From NCBI GenBank assembly GCA_021202525.1, contig JAJQCV010000028.1, forward strand, positions 18,305 to 82,304: a stretch of 64,000 bases of DNA, given 5' to 3'. Numbering within the stretch: position 1 is the stretch's first letter; each line of letters starts with the position of its first letter. Position numbers and translations under genes: made by a program. The notes beneath the pieces were generated by a model that was not told where the DNA came from, ran no database searches, and worked only from the letters and a program-made list of their open reading frames with translations. This document shows positions 1-9,915 of this stretch, one piece after another. The DNA comes from Akkermansiaceae bacterium (GTDB taxonomy: Bacteria; Verrucomicrobiota; Verrucomicrobiia; Verrucomicrobiales; Akkermansiaceae).

Positions 1-233
1 AAAGTGGTTTATCCCGGCTTCCGGCATCAGGGCGGCGTCAGGACACGGGCGGCGGTAAATGTAATGAGAGGCTATCTTAAGTGCAAGCTATTGCACAGGA
101 ATGACACAATTGCCATTTCGGCGCATGAGTGCGCAACAAGTAAAATGTGCGGCAACTGCGTTCTACGTGGAATGTCGTCTTGACTATGTACGGGGAAAAG
201 TCCTTTATATCCCAAGTATTAAGTTCCGCTCTC

Positions 234-2657
234 ATGATTCGCCCCGTTTTCCTGATTGTTTCTCCTCTTCTTCTGGCATGTTCGTCCGCCTTGTCCCAGG
301 ACAAAACTACTCTTAACAGGGGCGGTTACGGCTCCGTGATGACCCCGGAGCAGGTAGCTCGCGAACTGGGGCCGGAGACAGGTATTCTGCCCGGCGACCA
401 GGCGTATGAAGGCAAGCCCGTCAAAAGCGTTTCCGTGCGTTACAGAAGCAGCGGCAAAACCGTTTCGGAAGACCGCCTGAAAAATCTGCTGGCTACGCAG
501 CCGGGTACCAAATATTCCCCGGATGTGGTGAACAAGGACTTGGAACGCCTGCTGGAAAGCGGTTTGGTAGGGGGCAATACGACGGTTGCCGTGGAACCCT
601 CCGGCGACGGCGTCAGCGTGGTATTTGAAATGGCGGCCCAGAATCTGCTGGGCGGCGTCGGTTTTCAGGGCAATACCGCCTTCGACAGCCGGGATCTTTC
701 CGAAGAATGCGGGTTAAAGGGCGGGGAAGCCCTCAGCGACAAGGCGCTCAGCAGCGCCATCACCAAACTGCGCACCTACTATCAGGAATCCCGGTATCCG
801 GACGTGCAGGTCTCCTATTTTTACCAGAAAACGGAACGGCCCGGCTTTGTGGACGTGATCTTCAACATCAATGAAGGCAAAAAAGCCAACATCATCAACA
901 TTGACTTCGTGGGCAACGAGCATGTCAGCTCCAAGGACCTGCGCCAGGTGATGAAGACCAAGGAAAAGGGCTGGCTGACCTGGATCACCAAATCCGGCCG
1001 TATTGACCGCGAACAACTGGAGGACGACTTGGCGGAATTGGTGACTTATTACCGTAACAAGGGTTATCTGCGCGTCAAGCTGGACAAGATTGAATACTTT
1101 GATTCCGGCAAGGGCAACGAGCAGAAGCTCACCATGAAGATCACGATCTCCGAAGGCCGCCGCTACAAGGTCAACCAGGTGGCGTTCGGGCCCACCAGGG
1201 TATTCACTTCCCAGGAACTCGTGCCCGGCCTGAGCATGTACAACGGAGACACCTACTCCGCCCAGAAGGTGGCCGACGACGTGACGATGATCCGCCGCTA
1301 TTACGGTTCCCGCGGTTATGCGGATGCCACGGTCCGTCCGGATATCCAGGAAGTGGGCATTGATCCCAAGACCGGTTACGGACAGATCAACATCGTTTAC
1401 CATGTGTCGGAAGGCAACCCCTACCGCGTGGGCAACATCCGCGTCATTGGCAACAACCGTACGAAGGACTACGTCATCCGCCAGGAACTTCCCCTTCAGT
1501 CCAATGACCCGATGAACTCCGTGGACTTGGATACCGCCCAGAAGCGCCTCCAGAATTTGAACTACTTTGACCTGGTGGACGTAGCCCAGGTGGGGTCCAC
1601 CCGCCCCGGCTACCGGGACGTCAATATTGAAGTGGCGGAAAAACGCACCGGTTCCCTGAACATCGGCGTGGCGTTCTCCTCCATTGAAAGCGTGTACCTG
1701 TTTGCGGGGATTACCCAGTCCAACTTCGACATGTACGACTGGTCCTCATTCGTGGGCGGCGGCCAGCGCTTCGCCATCAACACGCGCGTCGGTTTTGAAA
1801 CGCAGGATGCCAGCATCTCCTGGGTGGACCCCTGGTTCCTGCACCGCAAGCTCGCCTTCGGCACGGAAATCTTCTACAGCAACTCCTCCTACTACTCCGA
1901 CTACTACGACCAGCAAAACTACGGCTTCGCCGTTTCCCTGCGCAAGCCGATCGGCGAGCTGGACTACGTGAAGCTGGAATACCGTCTGGAACAGTACCGG
2001 ATTGACGCCAAGGGGAACGCCCCCATCTTCTTCTGGCTCCAGGACGGGGACTACCTGCGCAGCCATGTGGAACTCTCCTACACCATCGACACCCGCGACG
2101 CCCAGATATTCCCGCGCAAGGGCGGCAAATTTGAGGTGCTCGCCGGTTATTCCGGTCTGGGCGGCGACGTGCATACCTACAACTTCGGCATCAACGGCGC
2201 CTATTACTGGAACCTGCGGGGAGACACCATTTTCAGCATCAATGCCGGTGTCGCCACCGTGGACTCCTACGGCGACCATGACGTACCCATCTTTGAACGC
2301 CTCTATCTGGGCGGCCCGTACAACATGCGCGGCTTCCGCTTCCGCGACGTGGCTCCTTACGATCCCGCCCTGAGCGGTGATGAAACCATGGGCGGCCGCT
2401 CCTCCTTCTTCTGCCAGTTTGAATACTCCATTCCGGTCATTGAAGAAGTCCGCATCGCTGTCTTCTATGATATCGGCTTCGTAAATGGAGACGCCTTTGA
2501 CTTCGGCACGTCCAAAATCGTTTCCGACTATGGCATCGGTCTTCGCCTGAACCTGCCCATCGGCCCGCTGGCCGTGGACTACGCGATTCCGGTCCAGAAA
2601 AACAATGCTATTGACCGCGGCGGCCAATTCCAGTTCTATCTTAACTATTCCTATTAA
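234..2657 (+). CDS. bamA: Outer membrane protein assembly factor BamA (POTRA repeats plus beta-barrel)
   Basis: Long ORF with signal peptide MIRPVFLIVSPLLLACSSALSQ, repeated POTRA-like segments (VRVIGNNRTKDYVIRQELP), C-terminal barrel with LGGPYNMRGFRFRDV and terminal aromatic Y. Start chosen at the internal ATG that gives a signal peptide. Confidence 0.93.
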   Translation: MIRPVFLIVSPLLLACSSALSQDKTTLNRGGYGSVMTPEQVARELGPETGILPGDQAYEGKPVKSVSVRYRSSGKTVSEDRLKNLLATQPGTKYSPDVVNKDLERLLESGLVGGNTTVAVEPSGDGVSVVFEMAAQNLLGGVGFQGNTAFDSRDLSEECGLKGGEALSDKALSSAITKLRTYYQESRYPDVQVSYFYQKTERPGFVDVIFNINEGKKANIINIDFVGNEHVSSKDLRQVMKTKEKGWLTWITKSGRIDREQLEDDLAELVTYYRNKGYLRVKLDKIEYFDSGKGNEQKLTMKITISEGRRYKVNQVAFGPTRVFTSQELVPGLSMYNGDTYSAQKVADDVTMIRRYYGSRGYADATVRPDIQEVGIDPKTGYGQINIVYHVSEGNPYRVGNIRVIGNNRTKDYVIRQELPLQSNDPMNSVDLDTAQKRLQNLNYFDLVDVAQVGSTRPGYRDVNIEVAEKRTGSLNIGVAFSSIESVYLFAGITQSNFDMYDWSSFVGGGQRFAINTRVGFETQDASISWVDPWFLHRKLAFGTEIFYSNSSYYSDYYDQQNYGFAVSLRKPIGELDYVKLEYRLEQYRIDAKGNAPIFFWLQDGDYLRSHVELSYTIDTRDAQIFPRKGGKFEVLAGYSGLGGDVHTYNFGINGAYYWNLRGDTIFSINAGVATVDSYGDHDVPIFERLYLGGPYNMRGFRFRDVAPYDPALSGDETMGGRSSFFCQFEYSIPVIEEVRIAVFYDIGFVNGDAFDFGTSKIVSDYGIGLRLNLPIGPLAVDYAIPVQKNNAIDRGGQFQFYLNYSY

Positions 2658-2679
2658 TTTAATTCCTCCCTCCTGACCT

Positions 2680-3456
2680 ATGAGCAATTTCCGTATCGTT
2701 ATTCTGGTGCTTCTGGTAGTGGCCCTGGCTGTGCTGGGACTGATATACGTGAATCTTTCCGGAAGAATGGACGTCCTCCAGCAACAGCAGCAGCTTGCCG
2801 TCTCTTCTTCGGCGCCTGCCGTGAATGCTCCGTCTCCTTATCTGCCCATGCCCACGCAGGCCGCCCCGGCGTCCATGCAGCCGGCAGTAGTGGCGGACCC
2901 CGTGATGGTTGAGGAACTGGCCCATGCAACGGCGGAACTGGAACGGGCGAAAAAGGAAAATGAAGACCTGCGCCGCCGCCAGGACGTAGCGGAACAAGAA
3001 CGTGCCCTTCTGGTACGGCGGAATTTGGAAAAGGGGGATCCCCAGCTTCAATGGCTTAACGACATCAGGGACGCCGAGCAGGTGGGCCGGGTGACGGAAT
3101 ACATCCGTGAAGCCAACCTTGTTTTGTTCCAGGCGATCGGCAAGCCGGAATTGACGGTCGGCCAGGAACTGGGCATCCGCCGCCGCGGGGGTATTTTCGC
3201 CGCGCTGATTGTGGATGGCGTTGATCCGGACGGCAAGACCTACCAGTCCTATGTGAAACGCAACAAACTCTTTGACAGTAACGACAAGGAACCTCTCAAA
3301 CCAGGGGATGAGGTGATTATTCCCCCTGCAAGCTGGCATGCCGGCCTGCCTGAGCTGGACGAAAACAATGCGAACCCTGCCGGCAGCGCTCCCGCTCCTG
3401 CTGCCGCGCCCGCCTCTTCGGCGCCCGAGCCTTTTGTGGTTCCCATGGAACCCTGA
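2680..3456 (+). CDS. Hypothetical membrane-anchored protein with coiled-coil segment
   Basis: N-terminal TM helix (FRIVILVLLVVALAVLGLIYV), Ala/Pro-rich linker, Glu/Arg-rich coiled coil; directly follows bamA. Confidence 0.7.
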   Translation: MSNFRIVILVLLVVALAVLGLIYVNLSGRMDVLQQQQQLAVSSSAPAVNAPSPYLPMPTQAAPASMQPAVVADPVMVEELAHATAELERAKKENEDLRRRQDVAEQERALLVRRNLEKGDPQLQWLNDIRDAEQVGRVTEYIREANLVLFQAIGKPELTVGQELGIRRRGGIFAALIVDGVDPDGKTYQSYVKRNKLFDSNDKEPLKPGDEVIIPPASWHAGLPELDENNANPAGSAPAPAAAPASSAPEPFVVPMEP

Positions 3457-3495
3457 TCCGCCCTGCCGGATGCATCCAAGCAAAAAAGAAAAGAC

Positions 3496-4431
3496 GTGCA
3501 TTTGAAAGAAAGATTGCAGTCGGACGCCGGTCCCACCCTGTCCTTTGAATTCTTTCCGCCCAAAAACGAACAGGCGGCAGCCGCCTTGTATCAGACCATT
3601 CGTGAACTGGAACCCTACCGGCCCAGTTTTGTCAGTGTGACATATGGCGCGGGCGGCTCCACCAGGGAACTGACGCGTGAAGTCGTCTTGCGCATCCAGA
3701 ATGAATCCCGCATTCCCACGGTGCCCCACCTCACCTGCGTAGGGCACAGCCGGGAGGAAATATGGAACATTCTGGACCGGTACGCCCAGGCGGGAGTGCG
3801 CGCGGTGCTGGCCCTTCGCGGTGATCCTCCCCGCGGCGTGGAGCATTACGACCGTTCGGCGGATGCCTTCAGATATGCAGCGGATTTGGTGGCATGCATT
3901 CGTGAATACAACGAATCCGGCCGCCATCCGGACCCGGACGGTTTTGCCATTGGCGTGGCGGGTTTCCCCGAAGGCCACCCCTCCACCCCCAACCGTCTGC
4001 GGGAAATGGACTTTCTTAAAGCCAAGGTGGATGCCGGGGCGGACTATATCTGCACCCAGCTGTTTTTTGACAACCACTGTTTCCTGGATTACCGGGAACG
4101 CTGCCTGCTGGCCGGAATCAAGGTGCCTGTTCTGGCAGGCATCATGCCCGTCACCAGCCTGTCCGGCATGAACCGCATGGCGGAACTATCCGGAGGCACC
4201 TGCTTCCCCGCCCGGCTGCTCAAGGCTCTGAAGCGTGCCGGGGGCAATCCGGACGCCATTCAGGAAGTGGGCATTCAGTATGCTTCCAGCCAATGCGCGG
4301 AACTGCTGGACGCCGGCGTGGACGGCATCCATTTTTATACGCTCAACCAGAGCCGCGCCACCCGCCAGATTTACCGCAATCTGGGGCTGAGAGATTCCCT
4401 CCAGCTCCTGGAACATGGCGAAGATAAGTAA
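3496..4431 (+). CDS. metF: 5,10-methylenetetrahydrofolate reductase
   Basis: LSFEFFPPKNEQA, FVSVTYGAGGSTRE, RGDPPRG, GADYICTQLFFDN motifs typical of MetF. Confidence 0.95.
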   Translation: MHLKERLQSDAGPTLSFEFFPPKNEQAAAALYQTIRELEPYRPSFVSVTYGAGGSTRELTREVVLRIQNESRIPTVPHLTCVGHSREEIWNILDRYAQAGVRAVLALRGDPPRGVEHYDRSADAFRYAADLVACIREYNESGRHPDPDGFAIGVAGFPEGHPSTPNRLREMDFLKAKVDAGADYICTQLFFDNHCFLDYRERCLLAGIKVPVLAGIMPVTSLSGMNRMAELSGGTCFPARLLKALKRAGGNPDAIQEVGIQYASSQCAELLDAGVDGIHFYTLNQSRATRQIYRNLGLRDSLQLLEHGEDK

Positions 4432-4483
4432 AAAGCTGATTGATTTGGCCGGCGCAACACTGTAGAACCCTCTTCAACGTACT

Positions 4484-5227
4484 ATGGATATCAAGGATAT
4501 TAAGCGGGCCATGGACAATATGCCCATGGGGGATGGAAGCGCTTTTGCGGAAATTTCCGTCGGACCGGCCAAACATGAGCAATTTCTGGATGAGCATTAC
4601 GGCAAGGTTGCCTTGATCGTGTTGCTGTGCATCCTTGGCGCCGCCGGCTGGATCATTTACAACGGCATGCAGGAATCCATGGAGAAAAAGGCCGGTGCCG
4701 CCCTGGTGGCCGCCATGCCTGAATCTCCTGCCACCGGAGAGATTTCTCTGAATGAACAGGGCCTTCAGCAGGTCATGTCTGACTTTGACGACTCGCGTGC
4801 CGCCGTCACGGCTTCCTATCTGCAGGCCGTCGCTCTGTGGAATGCCGGGAAGGAAGAGGAAGGCATCTCCAAAATGAAGGCGTTCATTGATTCCGCTCCC
4901 ACGGAGGAATGGAAGGCCCAGGCATCCGTTACGCTGGCCTGCCGCCTGATGAACGGCGGCAAGGCGGACCAGGCGGCAAGCCTGTTCCGTTCCGTGGTTG
5001 ATTCCGGTGATCCCACGTTTTCCGCTTTTGCCACCATGTGCCTGGGCGATATCGCCAGGGCTGGAAAGGACAGCGTTGCGGCCGGAACCTTCTACCGTGA
5101 ACTGGCCGAGAAATTCCCGTTCAGTGCGTTTGTTCTCGATTTGCAGCGGAATGGCTATGTGCGCCGCAAGGCTCTCTTTGACGTCCAAAGCCCTGTAAGG
5201 ATTGAGGCCGCCGCGGATAAAAAATAA
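4484..5227 (+). CDS. TPR-like / YfgM-type membrane-anchored protein
   Basis: Single TM helix followed by helical repeats (AVALWNAGKEEEGISKMKAF..., CRLMNGGKADQAASLFRSVVD). Confidence 0.6.
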   Translation: MDIKDIKRAMDNMPMGDGSAFAEISVGPAKHEQFLDEHYGKVALIVLLCILGAAGWIIYNGMQESMEKKAGAALVAAMPESPATGEISLNEQGLQQVMSDFDDSRAAVTASYLQAVALWNAGKEEEGISKMKAFIDSAPTEEWKAQASVTLACRLMNGGKADQAASLFRSVVDSGDPTFSAFATMCLGDIARAGKDSVAAGTFYRELAEKFPFSAFVLDLQRNGYVRRKALFDVQSPVRIEAAADKK

Positions 5228-5259
5228 AACCTTTCCTTTAAGAATACAGCTTCACCGGA

Positions 5260-5295
5260 CCGCATGCCGCAGTAATGCCGTGCATGCGGTTTTTT
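5260..5295 (+). terminator. Intrinsic terminator
   Basis: CCGCATGC ... GCATGCGG followed by TTTTTT. Confidence 0.75.
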
Positions 5296-5398
5296 GTGTC
5301 CGGATGTACGGCTGACTGCCCATTGTTGACGGGTGCGTGACATATTTAGACAAAAAGGGAACTTTGTCCGCGCTTTACGGGTATGGACCTGATGGCCC

Positions 5399-5698
5399 AT
5401 GATTCATCAAACCATTTTCCGAACCATGAACAAGTACATGAAATCTTTCTGGCTTCTTCCGCTGGCGGGACTGTCCCTTTCCCTGTTCCCGTCTTGCACG
5501 ACGGACAGCTACGGGAACACGTCAGTAACGCCCGGAGGCGCTGCCGCCATTGGCGTGGGCGCCCTGGCTGCCGGGGCTGCCATAGGTGCGGCCGTCCAGC
5601 ACGACCGTGACAAGGACAGGTACCGCAATGACTGGAATCATCACCATCCGCCGCCCCCGCCCCCTCGTCCCTACCACCGGCCTCACCGGCCGAGGTAA
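5399..5698 (+). CDS. Small lipoprotein/exported protein with Gly-Ala zipper and His/Pro-rich tail
   Basis: LSLFPSC lipobox-like site, GGAAAIGVGALAAGAAIGAAV, tail HHHPPPPPPRPYHRPHRPR. Confidence 0.65.
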   Translation: MIHQTIFRTMNKYMKSFWLLPLAGLSLSLFPSCTTDSYGNTSVTPGGAAAIGVGALAAGAAIGAAVQHDRDKDRYRNDWNHHHPPPPPPRPYHRPHRPR

Positions 5699-5726
5699 CT
5701 CTCTCTTTTTTGTGGAATGATTGAAA

Positions 5727-5758
5727 GCGGCCCGTAAACGTACTTGTTTACGGGCCGC
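5727..5758. terminator. Strong intrinsic hairpin terminator
   Basis: GCGGCCCGTAAAC-gtactt-GTTTACGGGCCGC, 13 bp perfect stem, followed by ATATTTTT. Confidence 0.85.
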
Positions 5759-5886
5759 ATATTTTTCAGGGGAATTGAAAAACGGAAACCGGAAAGCAGA
5801 GCCGACCCATCATGGTGGCATTCCGGCAGGCGTCTTGCCTTTTATGCCGCCTTATTGGTGTGAAAGGAGCGGTTTGGCGTGGATGC

Positions 5887-6522
5887 TCAAGTGCGTTCTC
5901 CCTGGCGGATGCCGTTCAGGGCCCAGTGCATGCGCTGTCTGGCGCTGTCCGGATCACTGAGAATGGACCCCAGTAGCTCCAGAACGGGGCGGGCCGCCTG
6001 GGGATCGTGCACCTGGAGCTGGCCGGAAAGAATGAAAGGCGCGCCGCCGCAGCAAACCAGATAAATAAGAACGTTCATGGGATTCCCGCTCACGATGGAG
6101 CCTTCCTCCTGGGCCGCCTGAATGGTCTCCAGCAGCACGAAAGGATGCCGAGTGTGCAGCCCGGAAATAAAGCGGATCGCCTCCTTTCCCCCTGCCAGGG
6201 CGTCCAGTACCAGCTGGGCGATAAACTCTCCGTGGAGGAGGAGGAAATCCATAATGTCCTCCAGAATAATCTCCAGCTTTTTTAAGGAGGGCAAATGGAC
6301 ATTGGCATGCGTCCTGACGCCGGTGAACAGGGGCTCGTACCAGCGTTCCAGCAATTCATTCAAAAAGGCGTCGCGATTTCCAAAGTGGTAGACGAAACTC
6401 CCCGGATTGGTTCCCGCACGCAGGGACAGGCCGCGCACGGTAAGGCCGCGGAGTCCGGATTCGCTGGCGATCATGGCTCCCGTATTGAGCAAATGCTCTC
6501 TGGTGGATCTCCGTTTGGTCAT
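5887..6522 (-). CDS. TetR/AcrR family transcriptional regulator
   Basis: N-terminal HTH: TREHLLNTGAMIASESGLRGLTVRGLSLRAGTNPGSFVYHFGNRDAFLNELL. Confidence 0.88.
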   Translation of the reverse strand: MTKRRSTREHLLNTGAMIASESGLRGLTVRGLSLRAGTNPGSFVYHFGNRDAFLNELLERWYEPLFTGVRTHANVHLPSLKKLEIILEDIMDFLLLHGEFIAQLVLDALAGGKEAIRFISGLHTRHPFVLLETIQAAQEEGSIVSGNPMNVLIYLVCCGGAPFILSGQLQVHDPQAARPVLELLGSILSDPDSARQRMHWALNGIRQGERT

Positions 6523-6654
6523 ATGGAGGGAATGATAAAACCATGTGTGCTCCTTATGATTTGGAAATGCAAGGACTTGTTACGTCTGTTATTGTAAAGG
6601 GCGGAACCGGGGCCTCGTCTGGTCCCCGATTCCGCCGTCTGGAATCCCGGCCGG

Positions 6655-9600
6655 TCAGGACTTGGCGTCCAGCTCTTTCCTTCGGGCCGAAATCCAGCGG
6701 GAAAACAATTTGGCCGTAGCCGGAATAATGAGCAGGTTCAGGATGGTGGCTGAAACCAGTCCGCCGAACTGCACGATGGCCAGGGGGCCGAGCAATTCGC
6801 CGCCGGGCTTGTCGATGGCCCAGATCAGCGGCAGCAGGCCCAGAACCGTTGTCAGGGACGTCATGATGATGGGAACCACGCGTTCACGCGATCCTTCCCG
6901 GATAGCTTCCACCGGGGCCATTCCCCTGTGTTCCAAGGCCCGGTACCTGTTGAGCAGGATCAGGCCGCTGCGGATGGCAAAGCCGATGACGGTCACGAAC
7001 CCGACGATAGAGGCTACGGACAGGATGGGCGGAATATACGTGGTGCCGAACAGGGAGGACAGGGTGCCCGGAGACGCCAGGAAAACGGCCACAATGCCGC
7101 CCACCAGGCACAGCGGAATATTCACCAGCGTCAGCATGGCGCGGCGCACGCTTCCCAGGGCGGAGGACAGGAGAAGAACGATCAGCACCATCACGATGGC
7201 TCCCAGCACGTAAAGCCGTTCGGAGGCCGACTCCCTCGCCTTGATGGTGCCGTCATAATCAACGGTGCAGCCCATGGCGTTCATGACCGGGTCCAGCTTC
7301 TCCCGGCAGGCCTTCGCCAGGTCCCCCAAGTTGGAATTGGGGGAGGGATTGCAGGAAATCATGGCTTTCCGCATCGTATTGTCTCTCAGAATCAGGTTGG
7401 AAACCTCCTCCCGGTACACCTGGGCCACGTCGTCCAGGCGCACGGTCTTTTTGTCCGGGGAAATAAGTTCCAGACTCTTGACGTCCTCCATGGACGTCTT
7501 CAGCTTGGGGTCGATGCGGAGAACGATATTCCAGTGATCCTGATTCTTGATCACCTCTCCCAGCTTCTGGCCGTTCATGGCTGTGGAAACCTGCTCCGCG
7601 GCATTGGCCATGGTCAGGCCGTGGGAGGCCAGGGCCTCCTGGTCGTACTGCACGCGAATGGTATCCACCATAATCTCCCGGTTGGCGCGTGCGTCGGCCA
7701 CTTCCGGCAGGGAGGCCAGAATCTCCTTGGCCTTCTGTGCCGCCAGCCGGAGCTGGGGCAGCTCCGTTCCGTAAATATTGATCGCGATTTCGGAATTGGA
7801 ACCGGACAAGGCGGAACTGATGCGGTGGGCCAGCGGGTAGCCGATCATGGAACTGGTGCCGGGAATATCGTCAATGCATTCCTTGATAGCGGCGCGCAAT
7901 TCCTTTTGGTCCTTGTTCAGGTCCACCCGGACAAGCAGCTCGGAGGCGCTGACGGGTTCTGCGTGCTCGTCGTTCTCCGCACGCCCCGTGCGCTGGGTAA
8001 CGCTCAGCACGCCGGGAATGTGTTCTATATCCTTCATCACCTTGCGGGAAATGCGCTCCGTTTCGTCCAGGGACGTTCCCGGCACCGTGCTGACGAACAC
8101 CGTATAGCAATCTTCGTTAAATGGAGGCAGGAAGCTCGTGCCGAAAGTGGAGCCCAGCCATAGGGCCAGCAGGGTGACGGCCGCCATGATGGCGCAGACC
8201 GTCTTGGAAAAACGCAGGCAGAACTCCAGTACGGGCGCATAAATGCGCTTGATGAGGCGGGAGCTGAAGGAATCCCCGCTCTCCAGCGTAGCGGCGTTCT
8301 TGCTCTTCTTGAACCACATGTAGCACAGCACCGGCGTGATGGTGACGGCTACGATGAGGGAGGAAAGCAGGGCCAGCATGTAGGAAATGCCCAGGGGGCG
8401 GAAAAACTGGCCTTCCAGCCCGGACAGGAAAAGAACCGGGGTGAACACCAGCAGGATAATCACGGAGGAGAAGGAAATGGACCCCACGATCTCTCCCTTG
8501 GCCTCCATCAGCACTTCATACTTGCTCTTTCGCTGTTCTTCCGGCAGGGCGGCGTTCCGGTTCAAATGCCGCCACGCTATTTCCACGAAAATGATGGCGT
8601 TGTCCACCACATCCCCCACGGCCACGGCCAGGCCGCCCAACGTCATGATATTGATCGCCAGCCCGAAAACCGGAAACATCATCATCCCGAACAGGACGGA
8701 CAGGGGCATGGAAATCAGCGTAATAATCGCCGTCCGCAGGTTCAGCAGGGTCAGGAAAATCACGATCATGACGACGGCGCCCGCTATGAGCAGCGTTTCC
8801 GTGCCGTTCTTCAGGGACATCTCGATGAAATCCGCCTGGCGGTACGCGCTGGTATGCAGCTTCATTCCCTTGGGAAGCTGGCTCTGGCTGAACTCCTTCA
8901 TGGCCGCGTCCACGGCTTGCGTCAGTGCCAGCGTATTGGCTCCGGGCACCTTCTGCACGGAAAGCACCACGGCGTCCTCTCCCATGAATCCGGCATCGCC
9001 GCGCCGCGGAGCTCCGTCGATCTTCACCTCTGCCACGTCCTGAAGTCGTAGAATGCCGGAAGGATGCCCAGGAACCAGGGCGCGGTTGAGCTGTTCGATA
9101 TTGGCCGTGCGGGTATCCTGCTGAATGGGAAGCTCCTGCCCGGCCACGTCTTCCAGATACCCGGCGGGCACGGAAGACTGGGACTCTTCAATGGCCGTTT
9201 TCAGGTTGGAAAGATCAACCCCGGCCAGCTTCAGCCTGTTGGGGTCGTAAACCACCTGGTATTCCGGCAGGCGGCCGCCCAGCACCGTCACCTGGCCCAC
9301 TCCGGGAATAGCCAGCAGGCGCGTGCGCAGCTTGTACTCCGCAAGCTGCCGCATATCCAGCGTGGAAGTATCCTTGTCCCCCGTCAGGGCAATCAGCATG
9401 ATCTCCCCCGTCACGGAAACGATGGGGGCCAGTTCCGGGGATGTATTCTCCGGCAGGGTATCCCGGACCGCGGCCAGGCGTTCCGCCACGATCTGGCGCG
9501 CCTGGTAAATATCCTTGTCCCAGTCGAAATCCACCCACACGAAGGAAAGGCCGCTGCCGGATGAAGCGCGCACCCCCTTCACCCCGGCCGTGCCGTTCAT

Positions 9601-9813
9601 GGCGGACTCAATGGGAATGGTGATATACTGCTCCACTTCCTCCGCCGTCAGGCCGGGGGCTTCCGTCTGGATGGTGACGCGCGGCACCTTCAACTCCGGG
9701 AACACGTCCACCGGAATATTCTTCACTACGAAAATGCTGATCGCCGCCAGGGCGAGCGTCAGCAGAATCACGGTGATTCTGTTGTTCAGGCAGAATGAGA
9801 TGAGAAAATTCAT
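6655..9813 (-). CDS. RND efflux transporter permease (AcrB/CzcA superfamily)
   Basis: 1052 aa; NNRITVILLTLALAAISIFVVKNIPVDVFPELKVPRVTIQTEAPGLTAEEVEQ..., 12-TM RND architecture, VGDVVDNAIIFVE in TM4. Confidence 0.93.
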   Translation of the reverse strand: MNFLISFCLNNRITVILLTLALAAISIFVVKNIPVDVFPELKVPRVTIQTEAPGLTAEEVEQYITIPIESAMNGTAGVKGVRASSGSGLSFVWVDFDWDKDIYQARQIVAERLAAVRDTLPENTSPELAPIVSVTGEIMLIALTGDKDTSTLDMRQLAEYKLRTRLLAIPGVGQVTVLGGRLPEYQVVYDPNRLKLAGVDLSNLKTAIEESQSSVPAGYLEDVAGQELPIQQDTRTANIEQLNRALVPGHPSGILRLQDVAEVKIDGAPRRGDAGFMGEDAVVLSVQKVPGANTLALTQAVDAAMKEFSQSQLPKGMKLHTSAYRQADFIEMSLKNGTETLLIAGAVVMIVIFLTLLNLRTAIITLISMPLSVLFGMMMFPVFGLAINIMTLGGLAVAVGDVVDNAIIFVEIAWRHLNRNAALPEEQRKSKYEVLMEAKGEIVGSISFSSVIILLVFTPVLFLSGLEGQFFRPLGISYMLALLSSLIVAVTITPVLCYMWFKKSKNAATLESGDSFSSRLIKRIYAPVLEFCLRFSKTVCAIMAAVTLLALWLGSTFGTSFLPPFNEDCYTVFVSTVPGTSLDETERISRKVMKDIEHIPGVLSVTQRTGRAENDEHAEPVSASELLVRVDLNKDQKELRAAIKECIDDIPGTSSMIGYPLAHRISSALSGSNSEIAINIYGTELPQLRLAAQKAKEILASLPEVADARANREIMVDTIRVQYDQEALASHGLTMANAAEQVSTAMNGQKLGEVIKNQDHWNIVLRIDPKLKTSMEDVKSLELISPDKKTVRLDDVAQVYREEVSNLILRDNTMRKAMISCNPSPNSNLGDLAKACREKLDPVMNAMGCTVDYDGTIKARESASERLYVLGAIVMVLIVLLLSSALGSVRRAMLTLVNIPLCLVGGIVAVFLASPGTLSSLFGTTYIPPILSVASIVGFVTVIGFAIRSGLILLNRYRALEHRGMAPVEAIREGSRERVVPIIMTSLTTVLGLLPLIWAIDKPGGELLGPLAIVQFGGLVSATILNLLIIPATAKLFSRWISARRKELDAKS

Positions 9814-9915
9814 AAACTCTTAGTGATTGAATGCTGATGATTAAAGATCGGAAAAAGTATTTCAAAAACCATGCACTGATTCATTCTCTCTTTAATCTTT
9901 CGTCTTTGGCCATAT

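Noticed and set aside
2659-4077. 472 aa antisense ORF opposite the bamA-downstream gene and metF
   Set aside because: Shadow ORF in GC-rich coding DNA; the + strand encodes convincing MetF and the translation resembles no family.
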